Positions 1-8,485 of a DNA stretch of 64,000 nucleotides are shown here, one piece after another. This stretch comes from Frankia sp. AiPs1. GTDB taxonomy: Bacteria; Actinomycetota; Actinomycetes; Frankiales; Frankiaceae. The stretch spans positions 1-64,000 of the forward strand of contig NZ_JAMQQF010000003.1 of assembly GCF_023716945.1 (NCBI RefSeq), in the 5' to 3' direction. The notes beneath the pieces are model-generated. The model worked only from the letters and a program-made list of their open reading frames with translations, was not told where the DNA came from and did not search any database. Position 1 is the stretch's first letter; every line of letters begins with the position of its first letter. Position numbers and translations under genes: made by a program.

Positions 1-585
1 GCGCGCAGGCGGGCGAGGGGGCTCTCGCCGGCGGCGCGCACGAGGCCGGCCATGTCGTCGAGTCCGAGCGGCACGATCAGGTCGAGCAGGCCCTCGACGC
101 TGCGCCGGCCGGTCTCCGGGACCATCGGGGGGCGGGCCGATGTGGGCGACCCGGTCGAAGACCCCCAGCCACCAGGCCAGCCCGCACGTCAGCCGCTCGC
201 GGTCCGCGTCGGGCAGCGGCAGGGTAGTGGTCGGATCGTGCGGCCGGTCCTCGTGGACCAGGCGGGTGAGCGCGTACTGGAACTCCCCGTCGGTGAGCAC
301 CGGCTAGCTGCCCGGCGCCGTGCGCTGCAGGAACCTCACCCCGCGGCCCGGGGCCAGGCCGACGTCCGCGGCGAACGCGAGCCGCAGCCGGTAGGTCATC
401 GCCCGCCCGAGGTCGTCCCCGTAGGTGTGGCGCATCATCGGCGACGGGCCGAGCCCGGGCGGGCGCACCGTGGTGGCGCCCCGCAGGGCGCGCACGAGCG
501 GCCCGTGCATCGCGGGCAGATTCGGCAGGTGGGCGGCCAGGTACTCCCGCAGGGGGCGCGTTGCCCTCCTGCCCAGCCCACACGC
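1..585 (-). pseudogene. Broken conserved actinobacterial hypothetical gene, cut by the window edge
   Basis: Read on the minus strand from a possible GTG at 585, the frame gives a convincing protein (RPLREYLAAHLPNLP, then MMRHTYGDDLGRAMTYRL) until an in-frame TAG at 304-306. The same frame then continues with equally protein-like sequence (TDGEFQYALTRLVHEDRPHD, LAWWLGVFDRVAHIGPPP). It loses frame in a run of C near 140, after which the sense resumes in another frame to the window edge (VEGLLDLIVPLGLDDMAGLV). One nonsense codon plus one frameshift makes it inactive. The family is unknown to me. A 93-residue truncated product ending at 304 is possible but less likely. Confidence 0.5.
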
Positions 586-739
586 TCGAACTTTAGTTCG
601 AGAATCGGTGGGTCAGTGCGGCGCGCCCGCCTTCTCCCGTGTAGGTTCCTGCGGTGGGCGTCATTTTTCCGGGTCGGATGTCATTTTTTTGGCGAACATG
701 ACAAGATCCGAACAAGGTGATCTTCTTCGCCCACCGCGA

Positions 740-959
740 GCAAGGCGCGGTCTCGATGCCTCACGCGGCCCGCCGTGCACGAGGTTGAGCTCGTCCCTGC
801 CGGGCCGCGAGCCCTGGGGACACGACCCCTTGAGCGCCTCCAGCTCGGCCTCGTCGTGCGCCGAGCCGAGGTGGTCTATCGCCCGCGATCCCGCCGCTTC
901 GAGTGCACCATCTGCACGGCGGCCGTGCCTGGCGCGGTCCGTAACTTACGCATGTAGGC
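740..959 (-). pseudogene. IS1634/IS4-type transposase, N-terminal remnant
   Basis: From ATG at 953 the minus strand reads MRKLRTAPGTAAVQMVHSKR, then stops. After a shift of frame it continues IDHLGSAHDEAELEALK. The typical start of IS1634-family transposases has the same order: a Y-R-K-V-K-T-A-S-G-A-x-A-V-Q-like strand followed by I-E-H-x-G-S-A-H-D-x-A-E-L. Only about 70 codons remain and no catalytic DDE segment is present, so the element is dead. Confidence 0.55.
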
Positions 960-1272
960 CACGAATTCTAGCCTCGACCCTTGCTTAGCGCACAAGATCA
1001 GCTTTTCCGATCGGCGAACCCGCACGTCGGCAAATAGCCAAGTCGATCACTTTGCAATCATGGCGCAAGTCACATCGGCGGCATCCGCGATGGCTGCGGA
1101 CGGCCACGCCCTAAGACGGGACGATCGCCTGGTCGCGTCACGTCGAGCAAATCGCGGCTTGACGTTCAGCTCCTGGGATGTCTTTCGCGAGAGGGGATCG
1201 CGGAGCGGTACGCGTGCCTGTCAGACTCGGGCGTGGCGCCGGCACTGGCGGCGCAATACGACGGGAGGGATC
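960..1272. other. Intergenic stretch, no gene seen
   Basis: No convincing coding sequence or RNA. It carries the 5' region of the gene that starts at 1273. The reading frame of that gene is open upstream to 1060, but those residues are arginine-rich and lack the composition of the rest of the protein. Confidence 0.4.
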
Positions 1273-2376
1273 ATGCGCCTGGACGAGCACCTGGATGAGC
1301 AGCTGCACTCCGATGAGTACCGGCTGCAAGACCTGTTCGAGGGCGAATACAATGATTTCGAAGTCGGCGACATCGTACGGGATGCGGCCGCACTCTGTGA
1401 GCGGACGTTCAAAGCCGCTAAGCCAGAGTGGGCGGGCAAGCCTCTCTACGACTTCGGAGTGTTTCTGAGGGCCAGCGGTGTCTCGGACGAAATCGTGGAT
1501 GCGTTGGATCGAATCCGTCGGGCGGCGAACCGCGACAAGCATGAGGCTACTCCGCGCCACGACGCAGATGATGTGCTCGCAGACCTCGCCACCATCCGTG
1601 CCGGGCTACCGAGCATCGGTCGGGTACTTACCGGCTTGGCCGGCACGTACAGCGCCACGGCGCGGCGCCGAGTATACGTCACCGTCTACGACTACTTCCA
1701 CGCTGGTGAGTCGGAGCTGGTGGTGTTTCCCGCGACCGCGACGACTCCCCGCTTCTACAACGTGGACATCGATGTCGTTCAGATCGCCGGACGTCGACTG
1801 GACGAGGTCGTTGCCGCGTTGGAGATGATCGGTGAGTGGCAGTGGAGCCCGCCCGCCTACCAGGCACTGACCGAGCAGTACGAAAAGGAATCTAGCGAGT
1901 TTTACCGCGCGGCGTCGTTTGAAGGTGACTATCGCCAGTTTATCCGGACGGTTGCCAATTTCCAGCGTCCGGAATCCGCCGAGCTCCTTCCCGGTCTACA
2001 TCGGGCCGACCAGTGGTCGGCAGTCCGGACGGCAATGGCGATCACAGCGTGTGACCTCTGGGTCTCGGGGGCCGAGCCGCCGGTGGCGGCGGAATTGGTC
2101 TCTGTCGCCGAGGCCGACTTCGGGCTCCCTAGCGACCGAGGCTGGACACGCATCGCGGCGAAGGAATTCGCCGGCTTGCTAGCGGTCGCAAACGGCGCCG
2201 GACTCGAGACGGTGCGGGGACCTCGTTGGATTCGCGCGGGAAGCTCACGCTGGCCGAGCGAGCCGATTGCGCTCTCGGAACAGTTTGCGGTGGCCGTTGG
2301 GGCCGACGGCACGCTCCTCCTTTCGGGGCCGGCCGCGCGGTTCCCGACGGCACCAGAGCGCGCCGGCCTCGCGTGA
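1273..2376 (+). CDS. Hypothetical protein with HEPN/DUF4145-like helical segment
   Basis: A 367-residue protein. The ATG at 1273 is preferred to earlier in-frame starts because GGGAGGG lies just upstream and the acidic, regular protein begins there (MRLDEHLDEQLHSDEYRLQD). Around residues 70-100 the motif IRRAANRDKHEA fits the R-x(4-6)-H pattern of HEPN-type helical domains, as in DUF4145. Known HEPN proteins are often RNases or partners of nucleotidyltransferases, but no partner gene is adjacent, so function is inferred only weakly. The C-terminal half matches no family I recognise. Convergent with the phosphotransferase-like gene at 2539. Confidence 0.6.
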   Translation: MRLDEHLDEQLHSDEYRLQDLFEGEYNDFEVGDIVRDAAALCERTFKAAKPEWAGKPLYDFGVFLRASGVSDEIVDALDRIRRAANRDKHEATPRHDADDVLADLATIRAGLPSIGRVLTGLAGTYSATARRRVYVTVYDYFHAGESELVVFPATATTPRFYNVDIDVVQIAGRRLDEVVAALEMIGEWQWSPPAYQALTEQYEKESSEFYRAASFEGDYRQFIRTVANFQRPESAELLPGLHRADQWSAVRTAMAITACDLWVSGAEPPVAAELVSVAEADFGLPSDRGWTRIAAKEFAGLLAVANGAGLETVRGPRWIRAGSSRWPSEPIALSEQFAVAVGADGTLLLSGPAARFPTAPERAGLA

Positions 2377-2538
2377 GTGAAGTGAGGTGCCGATCGGGAT
2401 CTCCTGAGTTCCTGGATGTGGGTGGAGATCCTGGCCGGCTGTGGTCGGGACCGACGAGGAGTCGCAGGAGGCGCCAGGCCCCAGGGCAGTGGCGCCCACG
2501 CAGAACTGCCACCGGTACCTGGTAAGTCAGCATTGCGC

Positions 2539-3333
2539 CTAGTGACACCGTGCCTGGTAACGCCCAGGCAGCACGCCACGGACCGGAAGATCGACGGGGG
2601 AACCTACATCCCGCCCCCGGATGGGGGCCGGTTCGCCTGCCAGCAGGGCGTCGGCGAGGCAGTGCAGGGCCGGGCAGAGCCCGGGTGTGGCCTCGTACCA
2701 GGCGACGGTGACGAGGATGTCCGCGGCCGCGACCAGCAGGGCGTAGCGCCCGGAGGGGCCATCGAGCACGTCGGCGAAGGTGGTGTGGATCTGCGCCGCG
2801 GTCTCGGGGGCGGCGAGCGCGGTGCAGTACAGGCGGGCCGCGCCGTAGCCGGCGATGTTGCGGCCCCAGTGCTCCCAGTCGAGGATCGCGAGCTTCGGGG
2901 CGGTGACATTGCCCCAGTGCAGGTCGAGGTGTTCGGTGCTGCCCCAGCGGGGTGCGATCCCGGCGGGCAGCGGCCGGCTGTAGACGGCGTCGAGCAGGTG
3001 CCAGTACCGCTCGGGCCGGTTGCCCCAGATCTCCCGCGTGGTGGGCTGAGCCGCCAGGGCATCCAGGGAGGCCCGCAGGTCGGCCAGCCAGGTGGGGGAC
3101 AGGTCGAGTGGCCCGGTGAGGAACTGGTCGCCGGGTGCGGCGGGGGGCTCGGCCACGTAGGTGAGCAGTTCCGCGCTGACCGGGACCGGCACGGGGTCGG
3201 GCCGGGTCCACTGCGCGCTGGCCAGCAGCGCCGGCTTGCAGATCCCCGTGAGCGCGCCGGCGTCCCGGGTGCCCTGCCAGGGTTCGAGATCCATGGCGTC
3301 CTCGAGGAACGGCGCGACCCGCAGCCACGTCAC
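2539..3333 (-). CDS. Aminoglycoside phosphotransferase (APH)/choline-kinase-like protein
   Basis: A 264-residue protein. HLDLHWGN (about residues 135-142) matches the catalytic HxDxxxxN loop and LDWEHWG (about 151-157) the metal-binding D of APH-fold kinases. These enzymes use ATP or GTP to phosphorylate a hydroxyl of a small molecule; the substrate here is unknown. The N-lobe is short compared with the usual 300-350-residue family members and the nucleotide-binding lysine is not obvious, so the N-terminus may be eroded. The gene lies 39 bases downstream of the large gene at 3373-5433 on the same strand and may be cotranscribed. Confidence 0.55.
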   Translation of the reverse strand: MTWLRVAPFLEDAMDLEPWQGTRDAGALTGICKPALLASAQWTRPDPVPVPVSAELLTYVAEPPAAPGDQFLTGPLDLSPTWLADLRASLDALAAQPTTREIWGNRPERYWHLLDAVYSRPLPAGIAPRWGSTEHLDLHWGNVTAPKLAILDWEHWGRNIAGYGAARLYCTALAAPETAAQIHTTFADVLDGPSGRYALLVAAADILVTVAWYEATPGLCPALHCLADALLAGEPAPIRGRDVGSPVDLPVRGVLPGRYQARCH

Positions 3334-3372
3334 GTTGCCGGCGCGGGAGACCCGCCCCCCTATGACATTGCC

Positions 3373-5433
3373 CTACAGGCGTGGCCCCTGGCGGCGGGAC
3401 TCCGACGGCTGCGGCGGTGAGACCTGCGGGCTGTTGGTGCGCGGGGTGCTCGACGGCGGCTTCCGATCGGGAAACGCGGCACGGAGGAAGGATCTGCCCC
3501 CGCCGGACGTGCGGGCCTGCGGGCTGGTGTTGCGTTCGCCGGCCCGGTGGTCGGCGTAGCGGACCGCCTGCGTCGCGGTGGCCATGAAGCCGGCGGCGAC
3601 GTTTCCGCTTTCGGCTGGAACGTCGCGGTCCGCGGCGGCGGCGACATGGGCGGAGGCCTCCGCGTCGAACACCTCGGTGGGCAGCATCCGGGAGGCAGCG
3701 CCGGTCACCTCTACCGCCCGCGAAACGCCCCCGGCCTGGAAGTCCAGCCGGTAGCCCAGGTACTGGCGGTCCACATCGAACAGCAGGGAGCCGGTGACGT
3801 CACCGGCGCGCTGGCGAGCCCAGGTGACCAGTGGGTCGACCGCAGTGGGCATGCGGGGCACTCGTCCCAGGCAGGCCACATAGCCGTCGCCGTGGACGCC
3901 CATGGCGTGGAAGGTGGTTCGCCCGGCGACGTCGCGCGCCACCTCGATGTGCCCGAGACGCCGGTCGGGGTGGGTGACCAGACGGCCGTCTCCACCGTGT
4001 GCGGCGTCGTGCTGACGGCGAAGCGCGCTGTACTGGGCGTCGTTGTGCAACACCCAGGGCGCCGCGGAGCCGACCATGGACACCCGGGCGCCGGGATTCG
4101 CCTGCAGGATGATCTCCGCGTTGGCGAGCGCCGCCCCGCCGATACCCGCGATCAGCCAGTGGTCTACCTCGAAGGGGTTGTACCGGCCGTTGCCGACCTC
4201 GTCGCCGTACAAGACCCGGCCGGGCGCGAGCCCGCGGGCGTGTTCCCAGGCTGCCGAGGCCCGCACGGTCTGCAGCGCCTCGCGCACGAGACCTTCGCCG
4301 GCCTGAGCCAGAACCTCGGCGACGTCGGGCCGGCGGAGAAGGCCGAGTGTGTCCTCGGCCCTGGCCGGGCCGGCGAGCAGGTGCCCTGCGACGGTCGCCA
4401 GTTCCGGGCGGTTCAGTGATGTCAGGTGGCCGCTGAGCAGCTGCTGCGCTTCGAGCAGGGTGGGGATCTGCCGAGAGCATCCCGGAATGATTTCCGGGGG
4501 GACACCGGTGGCGACGATGGGTGATCCCTGCACCTCGACGGTCAGGGCGGGGGAGCCGTCAAGGGGTGCGACCGTGGCCAGAAGACGGCCGTGATCGTCG
4601 ACGGAGAGGTGGCACTGGCCGTCGACGACCGGGCCCCGCACGGCGGCGCTGTGCTCCCACAGACGCAGCGCGTCGATCGGCACCCGCTCGCGGGGTGCGG
4701 CGAACTGGTAGGGGTCTCCGAATCCGGTCGGTCCCAGATGACGGACCTGGTCGGCGGACTGCACGATGGCGGTGATGGGGTCGACGTGCCACCTCCCCCG
4801 GCTGTCCACGACGAGCATGTCCGGGTCGCGGCCGGCCAGTGCGGCTCCGCCTCCGATCATCAGCTTTCGGCGGGGATAGCGGCCAGGAGGCAGGGTGGCT
4901 GCCTCGGCCGCGAGTTCGGCGACGGTGCGACTACTCGCCGCCGCCCTTTCCTCGCCGGCACGGCGCACCGCGTCGGGCAGCTCGTGGCGGGACAGTCCCT
5001 CCCAGCTCGCCTGCGGGTTCCGATCCGGTCCACGGTCGGCGGCGGTGAGGAGGTTACGGCGGTTGAACGTCGGTGTGCCGCGCTGCAGGGACACCGTGGA
5101 ACGGCTTCGGACCGCGTCTATCTCGAGGAGCTCCCGCGCGAGCACGTACCGGACCAGCGGTATATCCAGCAGCTCGGAGAGCTGGATCACATGATTGTCC
5201 GAGGTGGTGTTGACGAAGGTGCGTGCCACCTCCATACGGGGTAGCGGAACCACGTCCAGTCTGATCGTCATCGCACGACCGCGTGCGTCCTGACCTGCGA
5301 AATGCCGTCGATCTTCGGGGATGGCCTCGAAAGATCCCAGCCTTTCAGCGAACAGGTCACCAATGATCAGCGGTAGTTGCCGCTCGGCCTCATGGAGGAT
5401 CGCCTCGGCCGAAGATGCGGCGGGCTGTGTCAC
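3373..5433 (-). CDS. Large conserved hypothetical protein with Rossmann-like segment
   Basis: A 686-residue protein. The first 150 residues form a mixed domain (EAERQLPLIIGDLFAERLG at the start). Around residues 440-470 the sequence LIAGIGGAALANAEIILQA resembles the glycine-rich turn of an NAD(P)- or FAD-binding Rossmann fold, followed by R-V-S-M-V-G. The last 80 residues are proline-, serine- and arginine-rich and probably disordered. No signal peptide or membrane segment. It is divergent from the zinc-ribbon protein at 5548, and the pair looks like a conserved unit. Function unknown; a dinucleotide-binding role is inference only. Confidence 0.6.
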   Translation of the reverse strand: MTQPAASSAEAILHEAERQLPLIIGDLFAERLGSFEAIPEDRRHFAGQDARGRAMTIRLDVVPLPRMEVARTFVNTTSDNHVIQLSELLDIPLVRYVLARELLEIDAVRSRSTVSLQRGTPTFNRRNLLTAADRGPDRNPQASWEGLSRHELPDAVRRAGEERAAASSRTVAELAAEAATLPPGRYPRRKLMIGGGAALAGRDPDMLVVDSRGRWHVDPITAIVQSADQVRHLGPTGFGDPYQFAAPRERVPIDALRLWEHSAAVRGPVVDGQCHLSVDDHGRLLATVAPLDGSPALTVEVQGSPIVATGVPPEIIPGCSRQIPTLLEAQQLLSGHLTSLNRPELATVAGHLLAGPARAEDTLGLLRRPDVAEVLAQAGEGLVREALQTVRASAAWEHARGLAPGRVLYGDEVGNGRYNPFEVDHWLIAGIGGAALANAEIILQANPGARVSMVGSAAPWVLHNDAQYSALRRQHDAAHGGDGRLVTHPDRRLGHIEVARDVAGRTTFHAMGVHGDGYVACLGRVPRMPTAVDPLVTWARQRAGDVTGSLLFDVDRQYLGYRLDFQAGGVSRAVEVTGAASRMLPTEVFDAEASAHVAAAADRDVPAESGNVAAGFMATATQAVRYADHRAGERNTSPQARTSGGGRSFLRAAFPDRKPPSSTPRTNSPQVSPPQPSESRRQGPRL

Positions 5434-5534
5434 GCGATCAGATGTCCTTTTCCACGGGCGACGAATACCGGCAGCCCGGCGATACTAGCCGCTCACTGGT
5501 GCGCACAGTAGCCACGCGTTGACAGTTGGGCTGC

Positions 5535-5540
5535 TAGAGT
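5535..5540 (+). promoter_or_regulatory. Likely -10 box for a leaderless transcript
   Basis: TAGAGT fits the actinobacterial TANNNT -10 pattern and ends seven bases before the ATG at 5548. No Shine-Dalgarno sequence precedes that ATG. Together these suggest that transcription starts at or near the start codon. Confidence 0.35.
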
Positions 5541-5547
5541 GGCGGGC

Positions 5548-6081
5548 ATGCTACCTGCCCGATCCGTGGAAGAGGCCCGCCTGTACCTTGACCTGCGCGG
5601 ATGCGAATGCGGGGAGCGCGTTTTCCCCTTCGATCACCATCTCGAGCAGCAAGGGGGTTCCCTTGTCGCGGTTTACGGTGGCAGCTGCCCGTCCTGTGGG
5701 ACGCCGCGGACGGTGACGTTCACCCTTGCCCCGGACCTGCTGCCCGCGGGGGTGATCGGAGGTCCGGAGCCGTCTCGGATCATCGACCCGGGCGAGTTCC
5801 TGTGGCTCAGTGACATCGCGGCGTCAGGGGTGCCTGTCGACCTGTCCGGGATGTCAGGGCAGCAACTGCTCGACGCCCGGCAGGTCATGGAGCGGGCCAT
5901 CGCGGCTCTGGGCGAGGTCGCCAAGTTCATACCGCCGAACCGCGACGAGGTTCCGGTCGAGGCTTTCACGTCGGAGCGCGGCAAGGAACTACACCGCGAG
6001 CGTCCTGATCGTTTCCGGCGGACCGATATCGAGGAACGTCTGCGTTCCTACCAGGCTGGGCTGCGCGACTTCGCGGTCTGA
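5548..6081 (+). CDS. Small zinc-ribbon-containing hypothetical protein
   Basis: A 177-residue protein from ATG 5548; a GTG at 5539 would add three residues. Two cysteine pairs, RGCECGE and GGSCPSCGTP, about 30 residues apart are a likely zinc ribbon. The rest is helical with an acidic middle and the basic C-terminal segment DIEERLRSYQAGLRDF. Divergent from the 686-residue gene at 3373-5433 and followed ten bases later by a Nudix gene, so the two plus-strand genes probably form an operon. Function unknown. Confidence 0.65.
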   Translation: MLPARSVEEARLYLDLRGCECGERVFPFDHHLEQQGGSLVAVYGGSCPSCGTPRTVTFTLAPDLLPAGVIGGPEPSRIIDPGEFLWLSDIAASGVPVDLSGMSGQQLLDARQVMERAIAALGEVAKFIPPNRDEVPVEAFTSERGKELHRERPDRFRRTDIEERLRSYQAGLRDFAV

Positions 6082-6090
6082 CGGAAGCCG

Positions 6091-6612
6091 GTGCGCTGGA
6101 AGATCCGCGGGGAGCGGGAGGTTTTCGCCACCCCCTGGGTTGGCGTTCAGGCCCTCGATGTCGAACGGCCCGACGGCACGGTGGGGGACTATTACGTCGT
6201 GAGGCTGCGCGACCTGGCCGTTGTCGCAGCGGTCGACGGGCAGCAGCGAGTCTTGATGATGTGGCGCCACCGGATCGCCACGGATACCTGGGCCTGGGAG
6301 TTTCCCATGGGACTCGTCGAGGAGGGCGAGAAGCCCCGCGACGCCGCAGCCCGTGAGCTCGAAGAGGAGACAGGGTGGCGGCCGGGAACGCTGACTCCTC
6401 TGATCTACGCAGAACCCGCCGCCGGCGTGACCAACGCGAGGCATTTCGTGTTCCGCGCGGACGACTGCCTGCTGGCCGGTCCCGCGACCGAGATGAACGA
6501 GTCCGACCGGGTCGAGTGGATAACCCTGGAACGCGTCAAGGACATGATCGGACGCCGTCAGATCGTTAGCAGCGCGACGCTGGTAGGCGCCATGGCGCTG
6601 CTCCTCGACTGA
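6091..6612 (+). CDS. Nudix hydrolase, ADP-ribose pyrophosphatase-like
   Basis: A 173-residue protein starting at GTG. The Nudix box spans about residues 74-96 and is complete: GLVEEGEK followed by [11 protein letters not shown], giving the expected G-x5-E-x7-R-E-x2-E-E-x-G pattern with all metal-binding glutamates. The box is preceded by WEFPMG, as in ADP-ribose and nucleotide-sugar pyrophosphatases (NudF group). Length is typical. Cytoplasmic; probably hydrolyses a nucleoside diphosphate linked to another moiety. It follows the zinc-ribbon gene by ten bases, implying joint expression. Confidence 0.85.
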   Translation: MRWKIRGEREVFATPWVGVQALDVERPDGTVGDYYVVRLRDLAVVAAVDGQQRVLMMWRHRIATDTWAWEFPMGLVEEGEKPRDAAARELEEETGWRPGTLTPLIYAEPAAGVTNARHFVFRADDCLLAGPATEMNESDRVEWITLERVKDMIGRRQIVSSATLVGAMALLLD

Positions 6613-6852
6613 TCATCACAGCGATTCGGTCTCCGGTAGCTGCGGCGAGGAGGTAGCCGAGCGGCGCGGTGACCACCGCGGTCCTGGCGCTGGGGCTGGT
6701 CCCCTGGGTGGATCTGCTCGAACAGGTCTCGCCGAGCTGCTCGTCCTCGCGGGGATCGCCGCGGCGGGGGCGCTGTGGCGCGTCAGCCGCGGCGTCAGGC
6801 CCGGCCAGCCCTGTGCCGCCCGCCGGGCCCGACACCGAGTAGGCCCTGCGAC

Positions 6853-7005
6853 CTATTCGTCGTCCTTCTCGTCCTCGTTCTTGTCGGCCGCGTCCTGGGC
6901 CCGCACGTCCCAGCCGCTCCCCACGGTGGCGGAGTCCGGGTTGTCCCAGGCGGCCCGACGGATCCGGTCGGCGGCCTCACGGTCCATCGGCGTCGGCTTG
7001 CCCAT
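6853..7005 (-). CDS. 50-residue SMP-like small protein, copy 1
   Basis: ATG at 7005 gives MGKPTPMDREAADRIRRAAW, later WDVRAQDAADKNEDEKDDE and a stop. The spacing of the M-x-R-E-A-A-D-R-I, PDS and R-A-Q-D-A-A-x-x-N motifs matches the seed maturation protein (SMP) domain of plant late-embryogenesis proteins and its short bacterial relatives. Those are small hydrophilic proteins associated with desiccation or stress; that role is inferred here. A second intact copy lies at 19565-19717 with nearly the same blocks, and fragments occur near 10.6 and 54.0 kb. Too short for default gene finders. Confidence 0.6.
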   Translation of the reverse strand: MGKPTPMDREAADRIRRAAWDNPDSATVGSGWDVRAQDAADKNEDEKDDE

Positions 7006-7215
7006 GGCGTACTCCCTACATCTCGCACCCCGGTATCGCTCGGGGTGGGCGCTCCCGGCCGCGAACGGCGTGACCAGGCGACTGCCCCCAGGGATACGTC
7101 AACGCCACGGCCCGAATGGTCGGGTCGCCCTGCTGGCGTCGCGGCAGGCTCCGGGCTGGGCAGTGCCTCGGTGGTGAGCCCGCTTCAGGTGAGTGGTTCG
7201 ACGGTAGATCGTGGA

Positions 7216-7611
7216 ATGCCCGACCGGGCCAGACGGGAGGCCACACGGCGATTCCAGGCGGACTCTCAGCCCACCCTCCTGGCGTTCCGCGACCCCTTCC
7301 CCTACCCGATGCTGGATCTGGTCGCCGACGATGGGGAGCGTCACCCGTTCGACCCGCGGGAGTGGGCCATCCACGTGCACGATCCCGCGGACGGCAGGCC
7401 GGCGGAGTGCACCCCGCCAGCGGTACTGCTGCCGGCGGAAGGTGAGTTTCCCCGCCCGGATCGTGATCGCTGCCGGCAACAGCCGTACGGCACGGTGACG
7501 TGCGCTGACAGGCACAGGCGCACCGCCTGTCGGAAGCACTTCGAGGGGCGAGCGCCGCTCCGCCCCGGCCGGGTGACCGACCGAGCCACAGTCACACCGT
7601 GTAATCATTGA
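7216..7611 (+). CDS. Possible hypothetical protein
   Basis: A 131-residue reading frame from ATG 7216. The first 60 residues look protein-like (MPDRARREATRRFQ, LLAFRDPFPYPMLDLV, HPFDPREWAIHVHD). The last 50 are arginine-rich and less convincing, so the 3' end may be degraded. No strong Shine-Dalgarno sequence. No family recognised. Confidence 0.3.
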   Translation: MPDRARREATRRFQADSQPTLLAFRDPFPYPMLDLVADDGERHPFDPREWAIHVHDPADGRPAECTPPAVLLPAEGEFPRPDRDRCRQQPYGTVTCADRHRRTACRKHFEGRAPLRPGRVTDRATVTPCNH

Positions 7612-7624
7612 TGCGCAATCAACG

Positions 7625-7657
7625 GATCTGCGCCATCATCGCCTGATGGCGCAGATC
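7625..7657. repeat. Perfect 14-bp inverted repeat over a start codon
   Basis: Arms GATCTGCGCCATCA (7625-7638) and TGATGGCGCAGATC (7644-7657) are exactly complementary with the five-base loop TCGCC. The right arm contains the ATG (7646) of the next small gene. A weaker repeat, TTGAT/ATCAA, sits just upstream and overlaps the stop of the preceding frame. It could be an operator, a terminator for either side, or an RNA hairpin that masks the start codon. Confidence 0.6.
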
Positions 7658-7864
7658 CCCCTCCCACCGCCGCTGATCGGGTTCGGCCCCAAGCGGCTGA
7701 ACCCGGAGGCATACATGGAACTCGCAGTGCAGGTCCTCGACAGCGTCGACTTCGAAACCCTCGACGACACCGGCCGGGTCGGCTTCGCCCAGGCGGCGGC
7801 TCTCGTCGCGATCGGCGCGCAGCTCGACATCCACGGTTATCCGCCCGAGCGCCCACGCACCTAG
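7646..7864 (+). CDS. 72-residue hypothetical protein
   Basis: Starts MAQIPLPPPLIGFGPKRLNP and ends at a TAG that abuts the IS630-like remnant. The middle is a regular amphipathic helix (ELAVQVLDSVDFETLDD, then VGFAQAAALVAIGAQLD). Its start lies inside the 7625-7657 inverted repeat. No family recognised. The junction with transposase debris suggests that the C-terminus may have been truncated by insertion. Confidence 0.4.
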   Translation: MAQIPLPPPLIGFGPKRLNPEAYMELAVQVLDSVDFETLDDTGRVGFAQAAALVAIGAQLDIHGYPPERPRT

Positions 7865-8331
7865 CTTCAGGGACCGGAGGAACTCCTGGTGACGGTGCTG
7901 CCGGTAGTGCTGGGCGATCACTGATCCCGGGGTCGGGTCGAGCGCGGCGAACAGGCTCGTCGTGCCGTTGTGGACGTGGTCGTGGGTCATCCGCTCCGGT
8001 GTGTCCGGCATCAGGGGCGGCACCGGGGCGGGTCGGGTCCAGCGCCTGGATCTGCGACCTCTCGTCGACACACGGGACGATCGCCTTCTCGGGCGGGTCG
8101 AGGTAGACCCCGACGTCGTGGCGGACCTTCTCGACGAACTGGGTGTCGGTCGACAGCTTCCACGTCTCGACCAGGTGCGGTTTGAGGCCGAAGGCGCGCC
8201 ACATCCGCGACACGGTCGACTGGGACAGACCACTGGCCCTGGCTACCGACCGCGACACCCGGTGGGCGTCGCGGTTCCGCGGTCTTCTCCAGGGTCCTGG
8301 TGATCACCTCGTGGACCTTCTCGTTGGACAC
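7865..8331 (-). pseudogene. IS630-family transposase remnant
   Basis: On the minus strand, NEKVHEVITRTLEKT is followed in another frame by GLSQSTVSRMWRAFGLKPHL, KLSTDTQFVEKVRHDVG and YLDPPEKAIVPCVDE. After another shift come DTPERMTHDHVHNGTTSLFA and QHRHQEFLR. This is the helix-turn-helix plus first catalytic segment of IS630 transposases. At least two frameshifts are present and the C-terminal third, with the last acidic residue, is missing. Inactive. Confidence 0.7.
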
Positions 8332-8485
8332 CGTACGAGGACTTGATCGTCGTCGAAGTACAGGTCGCTGAGCAGATCCTTGACTGCGTCCTGCCCAAGC
8401 GGAGTACGGCTCGACGGCTAAGCCGTCATTCGTCGCCTACCCCCGTAGGCCAGGCGCTCAGCCGTGGCTGCGAAGATTGCGGGTC

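Noticed and set aside
5519-5524. TTGACA as a -35 box for the zinc-ribbon gene
   Set aside because: Only ten bases separate it from the TAGAGT -10 candidate, too short for a normal promoter.
6775-7215. Plus-strand frame upstream of the 7216 gene
   Set aside because: Arg/Pro-rich and antisense to the SMP-like gene; not coding.
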